Assembly: GCA_017549565.1 (NCBI GenBank)
Contig: JAFYUI010000004.1
Coordinates: 1-64,000, forward strand
Origin: Clostridia bacterium
Lineage (GTDB): Bacteria > Bacillota > Clostridia > Oscillospirales > Acutalibacteraceae
Direction of reading: 5' to 3'
DNA: 64,000 nucleotides
How positions within the stretch are numbered: the first letter of the stretch is position 1; every line of letters begins with the position of its first letter. A program made the position numbers and the translations under genes. Shown here piece by piece: positions 53,991 to 62,859 of the stretch. The notes beneath the pieces are model-generated. The model ran no database searches and was not told the origin of the DNA. It worked only from the letters and a program-made list of their open reading frames with translations.

Positions 53991-54461
53991 TTACTCTGCT
54001 TTAAGCAAAGTACCGTCAGCAATTTTACAGGCATTGCTGTCATTAACCTTTATATATGTTACATCGTCCTTATCGGGCTTCTTCATACCAAGCTGCATTG
54101 CCTCAACCTCAAGGTTGGCATAGGAAATTCTACGCTCAAGCTCAACCTCTAAAACAGTTTTTTCGCTATCAAGCTCGGCAATAGCTGATTTAACATCGTT
54201 GATTTCGGCCTTAACCTCGTTAATTTTAAGGCGAATAGCCAAATTAGCACATACAGCCGATAAAGCAACTATTGTAGCTAATATTACCGAAACGGCAGGA
54301 GAAAGTCGCCTTGCAGCTGCTTTGCGTCTTGCCTTTGTTTTGCGAGCAGCTTTTGGCATAACAACAATATTATTTTGCTGCTCGGCATTTTTATTTTGCT
54401 TTGGCATAAACATTTCAAAATCATAAGCCAAGCTGTCATTATAATATTTAATGTTGTTCAT
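53991..54461 (-). CDS. ftsL: FtsL-like cell division protein
   Basis: 156 residues. Basic cytoplasmic region (TKARRKAAARRLS), one membrane helix at about 54-72 (VSVILATIVALSAVCANLAI) and a coiled coil at about 74-118. Identified mainly by architecture and position between rsmH and the PBP gene; sequence similarity within FtsL families is low. A longer cytoplasmic N-terminus than usual (about 50 residues) is notable. Confidence 0.8.
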   Translation of the reverse strand: MNNIKYYNDSLAYDFEMFMPKQNKNAEQQNNIVVMPKAARKTKARRKAAARRLSPAVSVILATIVALSAVCANLAIRLKINEVKAEINDVKSAIAELDSEKTVLEVELERRISYANLEVEAMQLGMKKPDKDDVTYIKVNDSNACKIADGTLLKAE

Positions 54462-54471
54462 TGCTCTCCTC

Positions 54472-55392
54472 CTAATTTTTTATTATTACCCTTAATTTTG
54501 CACTTCTGCTGCGTGGATTATTTTTAAGCTCCTCATCAGTTGGCTCAATAGGTTTTCGTGTAAGCAAATGACCGCGCGGTGTTTTACCACAAACACAAAC
54601 AGGAATATCGGGCGGACAGGTACAACCTGTGCAGTATTCCTTAAACCTGAGCTTAACCATTCTATCCTCTAACGAATGGAAGGTTATAATAGCCAACACA
54701 CCGTCTTTTTTAAGCAAGTCAAATGCAATGTCAAGCACCTCATTCAAACGGTCAAGCTCGCCATTTACGGCAATTCTTATTGCTTGAAAGCATTTTCTGG
54801 CCGGGTGTCCGTCACGGCGTGCCGCCGCAGGATAAGCCGATGCAATTATATCGGCAAGCTGTGTTGTGGTTGTAATTCTTGCCTTTTGGCGTTCAGCAAT
54901 AATTCTGTCAGCAATTCTTTTTGAAAACTTTTCTTCACCAAAGCGGAAGAAAATATCACTTAACTCCTGTGCGGTAAAATCATTTACCACATCTTCGGCA
55001 CTTAAACCGCTTTGACTCATACGCATATCAAGGCGAGATTCTTTATGATAAGAAAAGCCCCTTTCGGCAGTATCAAGCTGATAGGATGAAACCCCCAAAT
55101 CAAGCAATATGCCGTCTACCTTGTTAATGCCCTCGTTTTTGGCGACCTTGTCCATATCGGCAAAGTTGCTTCTTATAACCTTTGCGGGAAGACCATAAAG
55201 TCGCTCGGTTGCAATTTTTATTGCATCGGGGTCTTGGTCAAGCGCCAAAAGCAAACCGTTTTTAAGCTTTTTGGCAATTTCTTTTGAATGACCTGCCCCA
55301 CCGGCAGTACCATCAATATAAATTCCGTCCGCCTTAATATTGAGTGCGGAAATTGTTTCATTAAGTAAAACCGAAATATGATTAAATTCCAT
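54472..55392 (-). CDS. rsmH: 16S rRNA (cytosine-1402-N4)-methyltransferase RsmH
   Basis: 306 residues. HISVLLNETISAL, YIDGTAGGAGHSKEIA (SAM loop), LLDLGVSSYQLDTAERGFSYHKESRLDMRM and FHSLEDRMVKLRFK are the family signatures. ATG start. Second gene of the division cluster, 2 bp from mraZ. Confidence 0.97.
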   Translation of the reverse strand: MEFNHISVLLNETISALNIKADGIYIDGTAGGAGHSKEIAKKLKNGLLLALDQDPDAIKIATERLYGLPAKVIRSNFADMDKVAKNEGINKVDGILLDLGVSSYQLDTAERGFSYHKESRLDMRMSQSGLSAEDVVNDFTAQELSDIFFRFGEEKFSKRIADRIIAERQKARITTTTQLADIIASAYPAAARRDGHPARKCFQAIRIAVNGELDRLNEVLDIAFDLLKKDGVLAIITFHSLEDRMVKLRFKEYCTGCTCPPDIPVCVCGKTPRGHLLTRKPIEPTDEELKNNPRSRSAKLRVIIKN

Positions 55393-55394
55393 AA

Positions 55395-55820
55395 TTAGAA
55401 GTTCAGCTCCTCAACAATGGAAGCGATATTTTCGGGTGTGTATTTTTCGTTTTCCTCAGCCCAAAGCTCAGTATTCCAAATTTCAAGGTTAGAAGCCATA
55501 CCGATAATATGCGCTTCACCCTCTAAAAGAGAATATTCTCTAAGTCCGGCGGGAATTAAAATTCTGCCCTGACTGTCAAATCCGACAGTAAATGTACCAT
55601 CATATAAAAAACGCTTTAAGTCGTTTGATTTTGTATTTGGAAGGGTGCTGATTTGTTCAACAAGCTTGTCCCATTCTGCCTGTGAATAAACGCAAAGACA
55701 ACGCTTGCCAAAGATTGAACGGCAAATATAAAACTCTTCGCCCAATGCTTCGCGAAACTTTGCAGGAATGAAAACCCTGCCTTTTTTATCAATATTATGT
55801 TGGTAACCACCAAAAAGCAC
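55395..55820 (-). CDS. mraZ: Transcriptional regulator MraZ
   Basis: 141 residues, two AbrB-like SpoVT repeats: LFGGYQHNIDKKGRVFIPAKFREAL and TFTVGFDSQGRILIPAGLREYSLL, each with the DxxGRxxIP motif. Binds its own operator and controls the division cluster. Start is GTG (55818-55820) with AGAGGTG 7 nt upstream. Repeats fitting its operator are directly upstream. Confidence 0.97.
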   Translation of the reverse strand: MLFGGYQHNIDKKGRVFIPAKFREALGEEFYICRSIFGKRCLCVYSQAEWDKLVEQISTLPNTKSNDLKRFLYDGTFTVGFDSQGRILIPAGLREYSLLEGEAHIIGMASNLEIWNTELWAEENEKYTPENIASIVEELNF

Positions 55821-55842
55821 GGATTTTCACCTCTTTTTTCAC

Positions 55843-55890
55843 CACTTTGATGCACTTTAATGGTTTTTAGTGACACTTTGCACCACTACA
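55843..55890. promoter_or_regulatory. Putative MraZ operator (repeated AAAGTG boxes)
   Basis: On the minus strand AAAGTG occurs at 55879-55874, 55858-55853 and 55848-55843; the last two are 10 bp apart and a related GTAGTG lies 10 bp before the first. MraZ is known to bind short GTG-containing direct repeats with about 10-bp spacing. They sit between the -10 box and the mraZ start. Confidence 0.65.
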
Positions 55891-55895
55891 ATGTC

Positions 55896-55924
55896 ATTAT
55901 AATGCCCTAATTATAAAAAATCAA
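55896..55924 (-). promoter_or_regulatory. Promoter of the mraZ division cluster
   Basis: Minus strand: TTGATT at 55924-55919, 17-nt spacer, TATAAT at 55901-55896. Confidence 0.8.
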
Positions 55925-55949
55925 GTGTTTTTTTAGATTTTTTTGAAAA

Positions 55950-55988
55950 AATAAAAAAAGACAAGGAAATTTTCATTCCTTGTCTTAA
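55950..55988 (-). terminator. Terminator of the ctsR-clpC operon
   Basis: Minus strand AAGACAAGGAA pairs with TTCCTTGTC(TT) across a short loop, then T7. It separates clpC from the mraZ promoter. Confidence 0.88.
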
Positions 55989-56002
55989 AAAACATATATT
56001 TT

Positions 56003-58432
56003 TTATTTAAAAACAAACTCGTTTTCTTTAAATTCGCATACTACCCTATCGCCTTTTTTAATGCTGCCATCCAAAATCTTTTCGCTTAAAACATCTTCAA
56101 TTTTATTTTGAATTTCGCGTCTTAACGGCCTTGCACCGTAAACCTCATCAAAGCCCTTTGTGGCAAGCTCGGCTTTAACGCTGTCATCAAAGGTAATATC
56201 GATTTCAAGCGCCTTTGTGCGCTGACTTAAATTATCAAGCATTTTTTCGGCAATTTCTTCAATTTGCGGTTTGGTAAGCTTTGTGAAAACCACAATGTCA
56301 TCAACACGGTTTAAAAATTCGGGACGGAAGGTGTTTTTAAGCTCGTTTAAAACGGCCGTCTTAATATCGGCATTTCCATCGTCCCCGCCTTGTGAAAAAC
56401 CAAAGCTTACACGCTTTTCGGTTATAAGGCGTGCCCCCACATTTGAAGTCATAATGATAACGGTGTTTTTAAAGTCAACTCTTCTTCCCTGTGAATCAGT
56501 TAAAATACCATCCTCTAATATTTGAAGAAGTATATTAAACACATCGGGGTGTGCTTTTTCAATTTCATCAAACAAAATTACTGAATAAGGGTGGCGGCGT
56601 ACCTTTTCGGTAAGCTGACCGCCCTCATCAAAGCCGACATAACCTGGTGGCGAGCCAACCAAACGGGAAACTGTGTGCTTTTCCATATATTCCGACATAT
56701 CAAGTCGTATCATCATATTTTCATTGCCAAACATTGCGGTGGCAAGTGCCTTGCAAAGCTCGGTTTTACCAACACCTGTCGGACCCAAAAATATAAATGA
56801 CCCAATTGGACGCTTGGGGTCTTTAAGACCTACCCTGCCACGCCTTATTGCCTTAGCAACTGCGGTCACTGCTTCATCCTGACCGACAATTCGGTTGTGA
56901 AGCTCGGTTTCCATTTTTAAAAGTCGGTCGCTTTCCTCTTCGGTTAGCTGCGATACGGGCACACCTGTCCAGCTTGAAACGATTTGTGCAATTTCCTCAA
57001 CACCAACTGTGCCGTTTATATGTGCATTATCCTTTTTCCACGCTTCACGCTCGGCTTCAAGGTCGCATTTAAGGTTTGTTACCTCATCACGCAAAGCGGC
57101 GGCTCGTTCAAATTCCTGAGAATTTATTGCTTCCTCTTTTTCCTCATCAATTTCGGTAATCTTTTGTTCAAGCTCTTTAATTTTTTGAGGTATTGCCGAT
57201 GCATTAAGTCGCACTCGGGAAGCCGCCTCATCAATAAGGTCAATCGCCTTGTCGGGCAAAAAGCGGTCACTTATATATCGCGAAGACAGCATAACCGCCG
57301 ATTTTATCGCCTCATCGGTAATTGTAACCTTATGGTGCGCCTCGTACTTATCACGAATACCCTTTAATATTAAAACGCTGTCCTCTTCGTTTGGCTCGTT
57401 AACAGTCACAGGTTGAAAACGGCGTTCAAGTGCAGAATCCTTTTCAATATTTTTGCGGTATTCAGAAAGTGTTGTAGCCCCTATAAGCTGAAATTCGCCA
57501 CGCGCCAAGGACGGCTTTAAAATATTTGCAGCGTCAGTTGAACCCTCGGCCGAGCCGGCACCGATTATGGTGTGAATTTCATCGATAAATAAAATTATAT
57601 TGTCAGACTTTGTAACTTCTTCAATGATAGATTTTATTCTATCTTCAAAATCACCACGGTATTTTGTACCTGCAACCACACCTGTTAAATCAAGTGTGAA
57701 AATTCTTTTGTTTTGCAAAATTTCGGGCACATTGCCGTCACAAATTTGCTGTGCCAAACCTTCAATAATTGCGGTTTTACCAACACCCGGCTCGCCCACT
57801 AAGCAGGGGTTATTTTTAGTGCGACGGCACAAAATTTGAATTACACGCTCAACCTCTGCCTGTCGGCCGATTACGGGGTCAATTTTACCATTTTTAGCAT
57901 CCGTTGTTAAATCTCTGCCATATTTTAAAAGGGTTGGTATTTTATCGTTTTTGGCGCTCTCAGGCGGTTTTTCGGTCTTGGTGTTAATATCAACCCCCGT
58001 CGCCTCCAAAAGCTCACGGGTGAGGTTTGCAACATCCACATCCAAATCATTTAAAAAACGAATAGCAAAGTTATCACCCTCGCCAAGTATTCCAAGCAGT
58101 AAATGCTCAGTACCTACGAGCTGTTTGCCCGAATTTATCTTGCTAGACATTGCAAGCTCAATTACCTGCTTTGCGCGTGGTGTAAAAAAGTCGGGCGACA
58201 GTCGGGTTTTTGTGCCGCAGCCAATTTGACTGCGGATAAGGTTTTCAACATTGTCAGCCGTCACGCCATATTTTGTCAAAATAGCCGAAGCAACACCGCC
58301 GCCGACACGCAAAAGCCCTAAAAGCAAATGCTCACTTCCGACATAGGTGTGGCCTAAAATTTCGGCCGAATTTATTGCTTGGTTTAACGCCTCGTTAGAC
58401 TTAGCGGTAAAACCTTTAAAGTTATATTTCAT
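56003..58432 (-). CDS. clpC: ATP-dependent Clp protease ATPase subunit ClpC
   Basis: 809 residues. N domain with two Clp repeats (1-145), first AAA+ (Walker A GEPGVGKTA near 215), middle domain with a UVR-like coiled coil (about 400-470; EEAINSQEFERAAALRDEV), second AAA+ (GPTGVGKTE near 550), and C-terminal D2 domain. Hexameric unfoldase that feeds ClpP, taking McsB-arginylated substrates. Last gene of the operon, directly after mcsB. Confidence 0.97.
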   Translation of the reverse strand: MKYNFKGFTAKSNEALNQAINSAEILGHTYVGSEHLLLGLLRVGGGVASAILTKYGVTADNVENLIRSQIGCGTKTRLSPDFFTPRAKQVIELAMSSKINSGKQLVGTEHLLLGILGEGDNFAIRFLNDLDVDVANLTRELLEATGVDINTKTEKPPESAKNDKIPTLLKYGRDLTTDAKNGKIDPVIGRQAEVERVIQILCRRTKNNPCLVGEPGVGKTAIIEGLAQQICDGNVPEILQNKRIFTLDLTGVVAGTKYRGDFEDRIKSIIEEVTKSDNIILFIDEIHTIIGAGSAEGSTDAANILKPSLARGEFQLIGATTLSEYRKNIEKDSALERRFQPVTVNEPNEEDSVLILKGIRDKYEAHHKVTITDEAIKSAVMLSSRYISDRFLPDKAIDLIDEAASRVRLNASAIPQKIKELEQKITEIDEEKEEAINSQEFERAAALRDEVTNLKCDLEAEREAWKKDNAHINGTVGVEEIAQIVSSWTGVPVSQLTEEESDRLLKMETELHNRIVGQDEAVTAVAKAIRRGRVGLKDPKRPIGSFIFLGPTGVGKTELCKALATAMFGNENMMIRLDMSEYMEKHTVSRLVGSPPGYVGFDEGGQLTEKVRRHPYSVILFDEIEKAHPDVFNILLQILEDGILTDSQGRRVDFKNTVIIMTSNVGARLITEKRVSFGFSQGGDDGNADIKTAVLNELKNTFRPEFLNRVDDIVVFTKLTKPQIEEIAEKMLDNLSQRTKALEIDITFDDSVKAELATKGFDEVYGARPLRREIQNKIEDVLSEKILDGSIKKGDRVVCEFKENEFVFK

Positions 58433-59437
58433 TTATAAATCGCCTCTAATCATATTTGCACGGCAAATGTCACGGTCAAATGGCTCCATTACACCATACT
58501 TTTGCATCAGCATATATGGCTGTGCTTCAATTAAAATTTTAATGGGACTGCAATCTAAATCAATTATGCCCATACTTTTGCCAAGCTTAACACGCGAAAT
58601 TAAATTTATCATTTCCTCGCTTGTTAAAATTCTTGCGCTTTTAAGTGTGCCAACTGCACGCCAGCAAATATCTTCAAGCTTGATTTTATTGAGCGTTTCC
58701 CTTGCCTTTAATTCCTTTTCAATAAGCTGTGTTGTAATTATTTTAAGGTTTTCAAGGGCATTTTTTTCGCTGATTCCCAATGTGATTTGGTTTGAAACCT
58801 GATAAAGTGAAGCCAAGGATTTCGAGCCCTCGCCATACATTCCCCTAACAGTAAAACCAATTTTGCTTATCGAATCAATAAGCCCGCTAATTTCACCATT
58901 ATTTTCAAGAGCGGGTAAATGCAGCATTACCGAAGCACGAAGCCCTGTGCCCAAGTTTGTAGGGCATTCGGTTAAAAAGCCAAGCGCCGAATCAAAGGCA
59001 AAATTAAGTTGTACCGATAAAAGCGAGTCAACACTTTCAGCCAAATCATAGGCATCCTTCAAATTCATACCCGATTTTAATACCTGAATACGAATATGGT
59101 CCTCTTCACCTATCATAATACTTATGCTTTCATCCTCTGACAGTATGATAGCTGTATCCGCAGTCTTTGCGGCAAATTCGGGGCTTATAATATGTCTTTC
59201 GACCATTGCATAACGCTGAATTTCAGGTATGTCCGACATATTTATATATTTAAGGTTTTTGGCAAAGGGGGTGTTACTGTTTAAAACTGCCGATTTTACC
59301 TGCTCGTTAAGTGCTTTGCGGTCATCATCGGTCATTTTGCTTGGAAAAGGCAAATTTTCAATATTTCTTGCAAGTCGTATGCGGCAGCTTACCGCAATGT
59401 CGTTTTGTGCGGATAAATCGTTATACCATCTACTCAT
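58433..59437 (-). CDS. mcsB: Protein-arginine kinase McsB
   Basis: 334 residues from ATG 59437 (MSRWYNDLSA) with GGAGGGC 7 nt upstream; the longer frame starts inside mcsA. Phosphagen kinase fold: VSCRIRLARNIENLPFPSKM, ISIMIGEEDHIRIQVL, LTECPTNLGTGLRASVMLHLPAL with the active-site Cys. Phosphorylates arginines to mark proteins for ClpCP and inactivates CtsR. The C-terminal RDIxRA pArg-binding motif appears as FDRDICRANMIR. Confidence 0.96.
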   Translation of the reverse strand: MSRWYNDLSAQNDIAVSCRIRLARNIENLPFPSKMTDDDRKALNEQVKSAVLNSNTPFAKNLKYINMSDIPEIQRYAMVERHIISPEFAAKTADTAIILSEDESISIMIGEEDHIRIQVLKSGMNLKDAYDLAESVDSLLSVQLNFAFDSALGFLTECPTNLGTGLRASVMLHLPALENNGEISGLIDSISKIGFTVRGMYGEGSKSLASLYQVSNQITLGISEKNALENLKIITTQLIEKELKARETLNKIKLEDICWRAVGTLKSARILTSEEMINLISRVKLGKSMGIIDLDCSPIKILIEAQPYMLMQKYGVMEPFDRDICRANMIRGDL

Positions 59438-59438
59438 A

Positions 59439-59915
59439 TTATTTGCCCTCCATTTCCTTAATTTTATCACGAATTACTGCGGCTTGTTCGTACTTTTCTT
59501 CGGCAACAAGGCGGGATAATTCCTGTCTTAAATCGTCTATTGTTTTTTCCTTTGGTCTTACAACAAGCGGTGCACGGTTAGGTATTTTACCCGCGTGTGA
59601 TGAAGCACCGTGAATTCTTTTAATATAAGGTAACAGCTCTTCCCTAAAAGTTTTGTAACACTGACTGCAACCCATTTTACCGCTGTGTGCAATATCGGCA
59701 AAGGTGGTGCCACAAAGCGAGCATTGCTTTTGGTTTTTAAGGGTGGGCTGTGAAACCTCACCAAGAAGTGATGCCAACATACCTGTAATACCGGTCGAGC
59801 CATAACCACTTTCAGCGGCACAGGTGCTGCAAAGATTATATTCTTTAACTATTCCGTTAACCACAGTTTTGATATGGGTGGTTGCGTGATTTTTTCCACA
59901 TTTTTCACAAATCAT
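59439..59915 (-). CDS. mcsA: McsB activator McsA (zinc-finger UVR protein)
   Basis: 158 residues from ATG 59915 (MICEKCGKNHA); an ATG three codons earlier abuts the AGGAG site. Four Cys pairs (CEKC, CSTC, CSLC, CSQC) for zinc binding and a C-terminal UVR motif (LSRLVAEEKYEQAAVIRDKIKEM). Partners McsB. It lies between ctsR and mcsB. Confidence 0.94.
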   Translation of the reverse strand: MICEKCGKNHATTHIKTVVNGIVKEYNLCSTCAAESGYGSTGITGMLASLLGEVSQPTLKNQKQCSLCGTTFADIAHSGKMGCSQCYKTFREELLPYIKRIHGASSHAGKIPNRAPLVVRPKEKTIDDLRQELSRLVAEEKYEQAAVIRDKIKEMEGK

Positions 59916-59927
59916 AAATAACATCTC

Positions 59928-60380
59928 CTAAATTTGTGTCATAAGCATTTGCTTTAATATTACTGCACGGATATTATCCTTATACTGCGGCGGTATATTT
60001 TGCATTACCGAATTTGAAATCGCCGCCGCCATAACCTTGGCGACTTCACTTGAAACCACACCGCTTTCGATACAGTTTTCAAGCAAAACACGGGTTGAAA
60101 GCGCATCAATGCTGTCTCCTATCGCATTTATTATGTGCATAAGTGCCGAAGTATGATTCATCACAACACGCTTTATACGGATATATCCCCCGCCACCGCG
60201 ACGGCTTTCAATAATATAGCCGTGCTCAGGTGTGAAGCGGGATGATAAAACATAATTTATTTGACTTGGCGCACAGCCCATTAAATTTGCAAATTCATTG
60301 CGTTGAATTTCGGCAGTGTGTGCCTCCGATTCGTTTAACATTTTTATAATTTCTTTTGTAATTAAGTCACTTAATCTCAT
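59928..60380 (-). CDS. ctsR: Stress repressor CtsR
   Basis: 150 residues. N-terminal winged helix with the family signature LSDLITKEIIKMLNESE, EFANLMGCAPSQINYVLSSRFTPEHGYIIESRRGGGGYIRI (the RGGGGY wing). The C-terminal domain senses McsB/heat. Autorepressor of ctsR-mcsA-mcsB-clpC; matching operators lie upstream. Confidence 0.97.
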   Translation of the reverse strand: MRLSDLITKEIIKMLNESEAHTAEIQRNEFANLMGCAPSQINYVLSSRFTPEHGYIIESRRGGGGYIRIKRVVMNHTSALMHIINAIGDSIDALSTRVLLENCIESGVVSSEVAKVMAAAISNSVMQNIPPQYKDNIRAVILKQMLMTQI

Positions 60381-60403
60381 AAAATCACCTTTTGGTAAAA
60401 GTT

Positions 60404-60420
60404 TTTGACCTTCTCTGACT
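60404..60420 (-). promoter_or_regulatory. CtsR operator 1
   Basis: Minus strand AGTCAGA-GAA-GGTCAAA fits the heptad direct repeat (RGTCAAA-NAN-RGTCAAA) bound by CtsR. It lies just downstream of the -10 box. Confidence 0.85.
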
Positions 60421-60423
60421 TTA

Positions 60424-60451
60424 ATTATACACGAAAGTCAGGAAAAGTCAA
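60424..60451 (-). promoter_or_regulatory. Promoter of ctsR operon
   Basis: Minus strand: TTGACT at 60451-60446, 16-nt spacer, TATAAT at 60429-60424. Confidence 0.85.
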
Positions 60452-60452
60452 A
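60436..60452 (+). promoter_or_regulatory. Possible CtsR operator 2, opposite orientation
   Basis: Plus strand AGTCAGG-AAA-AGTCAAA also fits the heptad repeat. It covers the -35 and spacer of the ctsR promoter. Confidence 0.65.
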
Positions 60453-60532
60453 TACTTTTTAAAAACTTTTTTGTAACACCTTGAATTATTTTACATAGTA
60501 TGTAACGAAAACCAAAAAGGAGGTTATTCAAT

Positions 60533-60652
60533 ATGTGTAATAATGGTTGTTCTTGGATTATCATTTTAATCCTCATCCTCTTCTGCTGCGGCGGTTGGGG
60601 CAACGGCGGTTGCGGCTGTGACAACGGCTGTGGCAATAACGGTTGCTGCTAA
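60533..60652 (+). CDS. 39-residue Cys/Gly-rich membrane peptide
   Basis: Starts at ATG 60533 with AGGAGG 8 nt upstream and ends at TAA 60650-60652. Short head (MCNNGCSW), one hydrophobic stretch (IIILILILF), then a tail of alternating Gly, Asn and Cys (CCGGWGNGGCGCDNGC ...), nine Cys in total. The strong ribosome site and dedicated terminator argue it is real. It resembles tiny sporulation/coat peptides of the YjcZ type in architecture only; no family is recognised. Confidence 0.75.
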   Translation: MCNNGCSWIIILILILFCCGGWGNGGCGCDNGCGNNGCC

Positions 60653-60665
60653 TCCATAAGCAAAA

Positions 60666-60705
60666 TAAAAAATCGGTACCCAATAGGGTGCCGATTTTTT
60701 AATTA
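60666..60705. terminator. Bidirectional terminator between the small peptide gene and glnN
   Basis: AAATCGGTACCC and GGGTGCCGATTT form a stem around a short loop, with A and T runs on both sides. Confidence 0.88.
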
Positions 60706-60708
60706 TTT

Positions 60709-62793
60709 TTAAATTTTGAAAAGCAAATCACCATAGCTTGGATATGGCCAATCACTTTCGGGAACAACACTTTCAGCCGAATCGGAATATTTACGAATGT
60801 CAGCCATAATTTTTAAAATTGTGTCGTGATATTCGGTGGCTTTTTTAAGTATATCCTTTTCCCTTTCAGCCGATGCAACCGCCATTTTAAGCGCGGAAGA
60901 AAGACTGAAAAGCTCTTTATTTACGGCAGTAAGGCGGCTTAAAAGCTCGCTTTCAACACTGCTGTCCACACGGATAGAATTTTTATTATTTATGGTTTCA
61001 CACAAAACATTTGAATACCTTGTAATTGCGGGGATAACACCTCGATTTATCATATCAAGAAGTGTTAATGCCTCAATATGTATTACCTTGGTATAATTTT
61101 CAAGAATAATATCAACACGCGAATTTATTTCAGCACGGTTTAATACCCCGTGACGCTCAAACAGTGAAATATTTTCCTCGGTTTTCAAAAGTGGCAAAGC
61201 ATCTACCGTACTGCGAAGATTTAAAAGACCGCGTTTTTCGGCCTCTGCCTCCCATTCGGCTGAATAACCATCACCATTAAAGATAATGCGCTTGTGGTTT
61301 TCCATAACCTCTTTAACAATAAGGTTAATTTCGGCGGATACATCCTCTGCTTTTTCAAGTCGGTCTGCATAGTCTTCAAACACATCTGCCACCATTGTGT
61401 TAATCATAACATTGGTGTCGGAAATAGATGAAGCTGAGCCAAGCATTCTAAATTCAAACTTATTACCCGTAAACGCAAAGGGCGATGTGCGGTTGCGGTC
61501 GGCATTATCCTTTTTAAATTCAGGGATAATTTCGGCGGCAATTTTCATTTTAACACGTTTTGCATTGTCGTGGTGGTTGCCATTTGCAACTGAATTAAGC
61601 AAATCGGTAAGTTCTTCACCAAGGAAGATTGAAATAATTGCAGGAGGTGCTTCGTGACCGCCAAGGCGGTGGTCATTACCCGCAGTTGCAACAGCAATTC
61701 TTAATAAATCCTGATGCTTGTCCACCGCTTCAATAACAGCCGCCATAGTTAAAATAAACAACTTATTATCGGCAGGGTTTTTGCCCGCTTTTAAGAAGTT
61801 TACACCTGTGTCGGTTGAAATTGACCAGTTGTTGTGCTTGCCGCTGCCGTTTACTCTATCATATGGTTTTTCGTGCAAAAGACAAACAAGACCGTGGCGA
61901 AGCGCTGTTTTCTTCATAAATTCCATTGTAAGCTGATTATGGTCAGCCGCAATATTGGTAGTAGTAAAAATAGGTGCTAATTCATGCTGTGAGGGAGCCG
62001 CTTCGTTATGTTCGGTTTTTGCCAAAACACCAAGACGCCACAATTCCTTATCAAGCTCACGCATAAATGCGGCAACTCGCGGTTTTAAAACACCAAAATA
62101 ATGGTCATCCATTTCCTGACCCTTTGGTGGCATTGCACCAATTAAGGTGCGGCCGCAATAAATTAAGTCGGGGCGTTTATCATAAAGGGCTTTGTCAACC
62201 AAAAAATATTCTTGTTCCGGACCAACCGTTGTGGTAGTGCGTTTAACATCATTAAAGCCAAGCGCATTTACAATACGGAGTGCCTGCTTATTTACTGCCT
62301 CCATACTGCGAAGCAAGGGGGTTTTTTGGTCAAGCGCTTCGCCTGAATAAGAGCAAAATGCAGTTGGTATACAAAGAGTTTCATCCTTTATAAAGGCGTA
62401 AGAACTCGGGTCCCACGCTGTGTATCCACGCGCTTCAAATGTGGCGCGAAGTCCACCCGATGGGAATGACGAAGCATCAGGTTCACCCTTAATAAGCTCC
62501 TTACCCGAAAATTCCATAATTATATGGCCATCTTCAGTTGGAGAAATAAACCCGTCATGCTTTTCAGCGGTAATACCTGTAAGTGGCTGGAACCAATGTG
62601 TATAATGCGTTGCACCCTTTTCTATGGCCCAGTCCTTCATAGCGGATGCAACAGCATCAGCAATACTGCTGTCAAGACCTTTTCCCTCTTTAATTGAACT
62701 TTTCAAGATTTCGTAAGTATCGGCGGGCAAACGCTCCTTCATGACTAAATCGTTAAATACGTTTGTGCCGAAAATTTCATAAACCTTTTCCAA
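60709..62793 (-). CDS. glnN: Glutamine synthetase type III (GlnN)
   Basis: 694 residues, the length of the large type III family, not the ~450 of type I. Features: [95 protein letters not shown] and [24 protein letters not shown]. Assimilates ammonium. Starts at TTG (62791-62793) with a GGGGGGA site 5-6 nt upstream. Confidence 0.96.
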   Translation of the reverse strand: MEKVYEIFGTNVFNDLVMKERLPADTYEILKSSIKEGKGLDSSIADAVASAMKDWAIEKGATHYTHWFQPLTGITAEKHDGFISPTEDGHIIMEFSGKELIKGEPDASSFPSGGLRATFEARGYTAWDPSSYAFIKDETLCIPTAFCSYSGEALDQKTPLLRSMEAVNKQALRIVNALGFNDVKRTTTTVGPEQEYFLVDKALYDKRPDLIYCGRTLIGAMPPKGQEMDDHYFGVLKPRVAAFMRELDKELWRLGVLAKTEHNEAAPSQHELAPIFTTTNIAADHNQLTMEFMKKTALRHGLVCLLHEKPYDRVNGSGKHNNWSISTDTGVNFLKAGKNPADNKLFILTMAAVIEAVDKHQDLLRIAVATAGNDHRLGGHEAPPAIISIFLGEELTDLLNSVANGNHHDNAKRVKMKIAAEIIPEFKKDNADRNRTSPFAFTGNKFEFRMLGSASSISDTNVMINTMVADVFEDYADRLEKAEDVSAEINLIVKEVMENHKRIIFNGDGYSAEWEAEAEKRGLLNLRSTVDALPLLKTEENISLFERHGVLNRAEINSRVDIILENYTKVIHIEALTLLDMINRGVIPAITRYSNVLCETINNKNSIRVDSSVESELLSRLTAVNKELFSLSSALKMAVASAEREKDILKKATEYHDTILKIMADIRKYSDSAESVVPESDWPYPSYGDLLFKI

Positions 62794-62822
62794 AAATATC
62801 CCCCCAATATATACCTATAATA

Positions 62823-62851
62823 AATATACTTAAAAACGCACTATTTGTCAA
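62823..62851 (-). promoter_or_regulatory. Promoter of glnN
   Basis: Minus strand: TTGACA at 62851-62846, 17-nt spacer, TATATT at 62828-62823. Confidence 0.85.
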
Positions 62852-62859
62852 TGATAATA

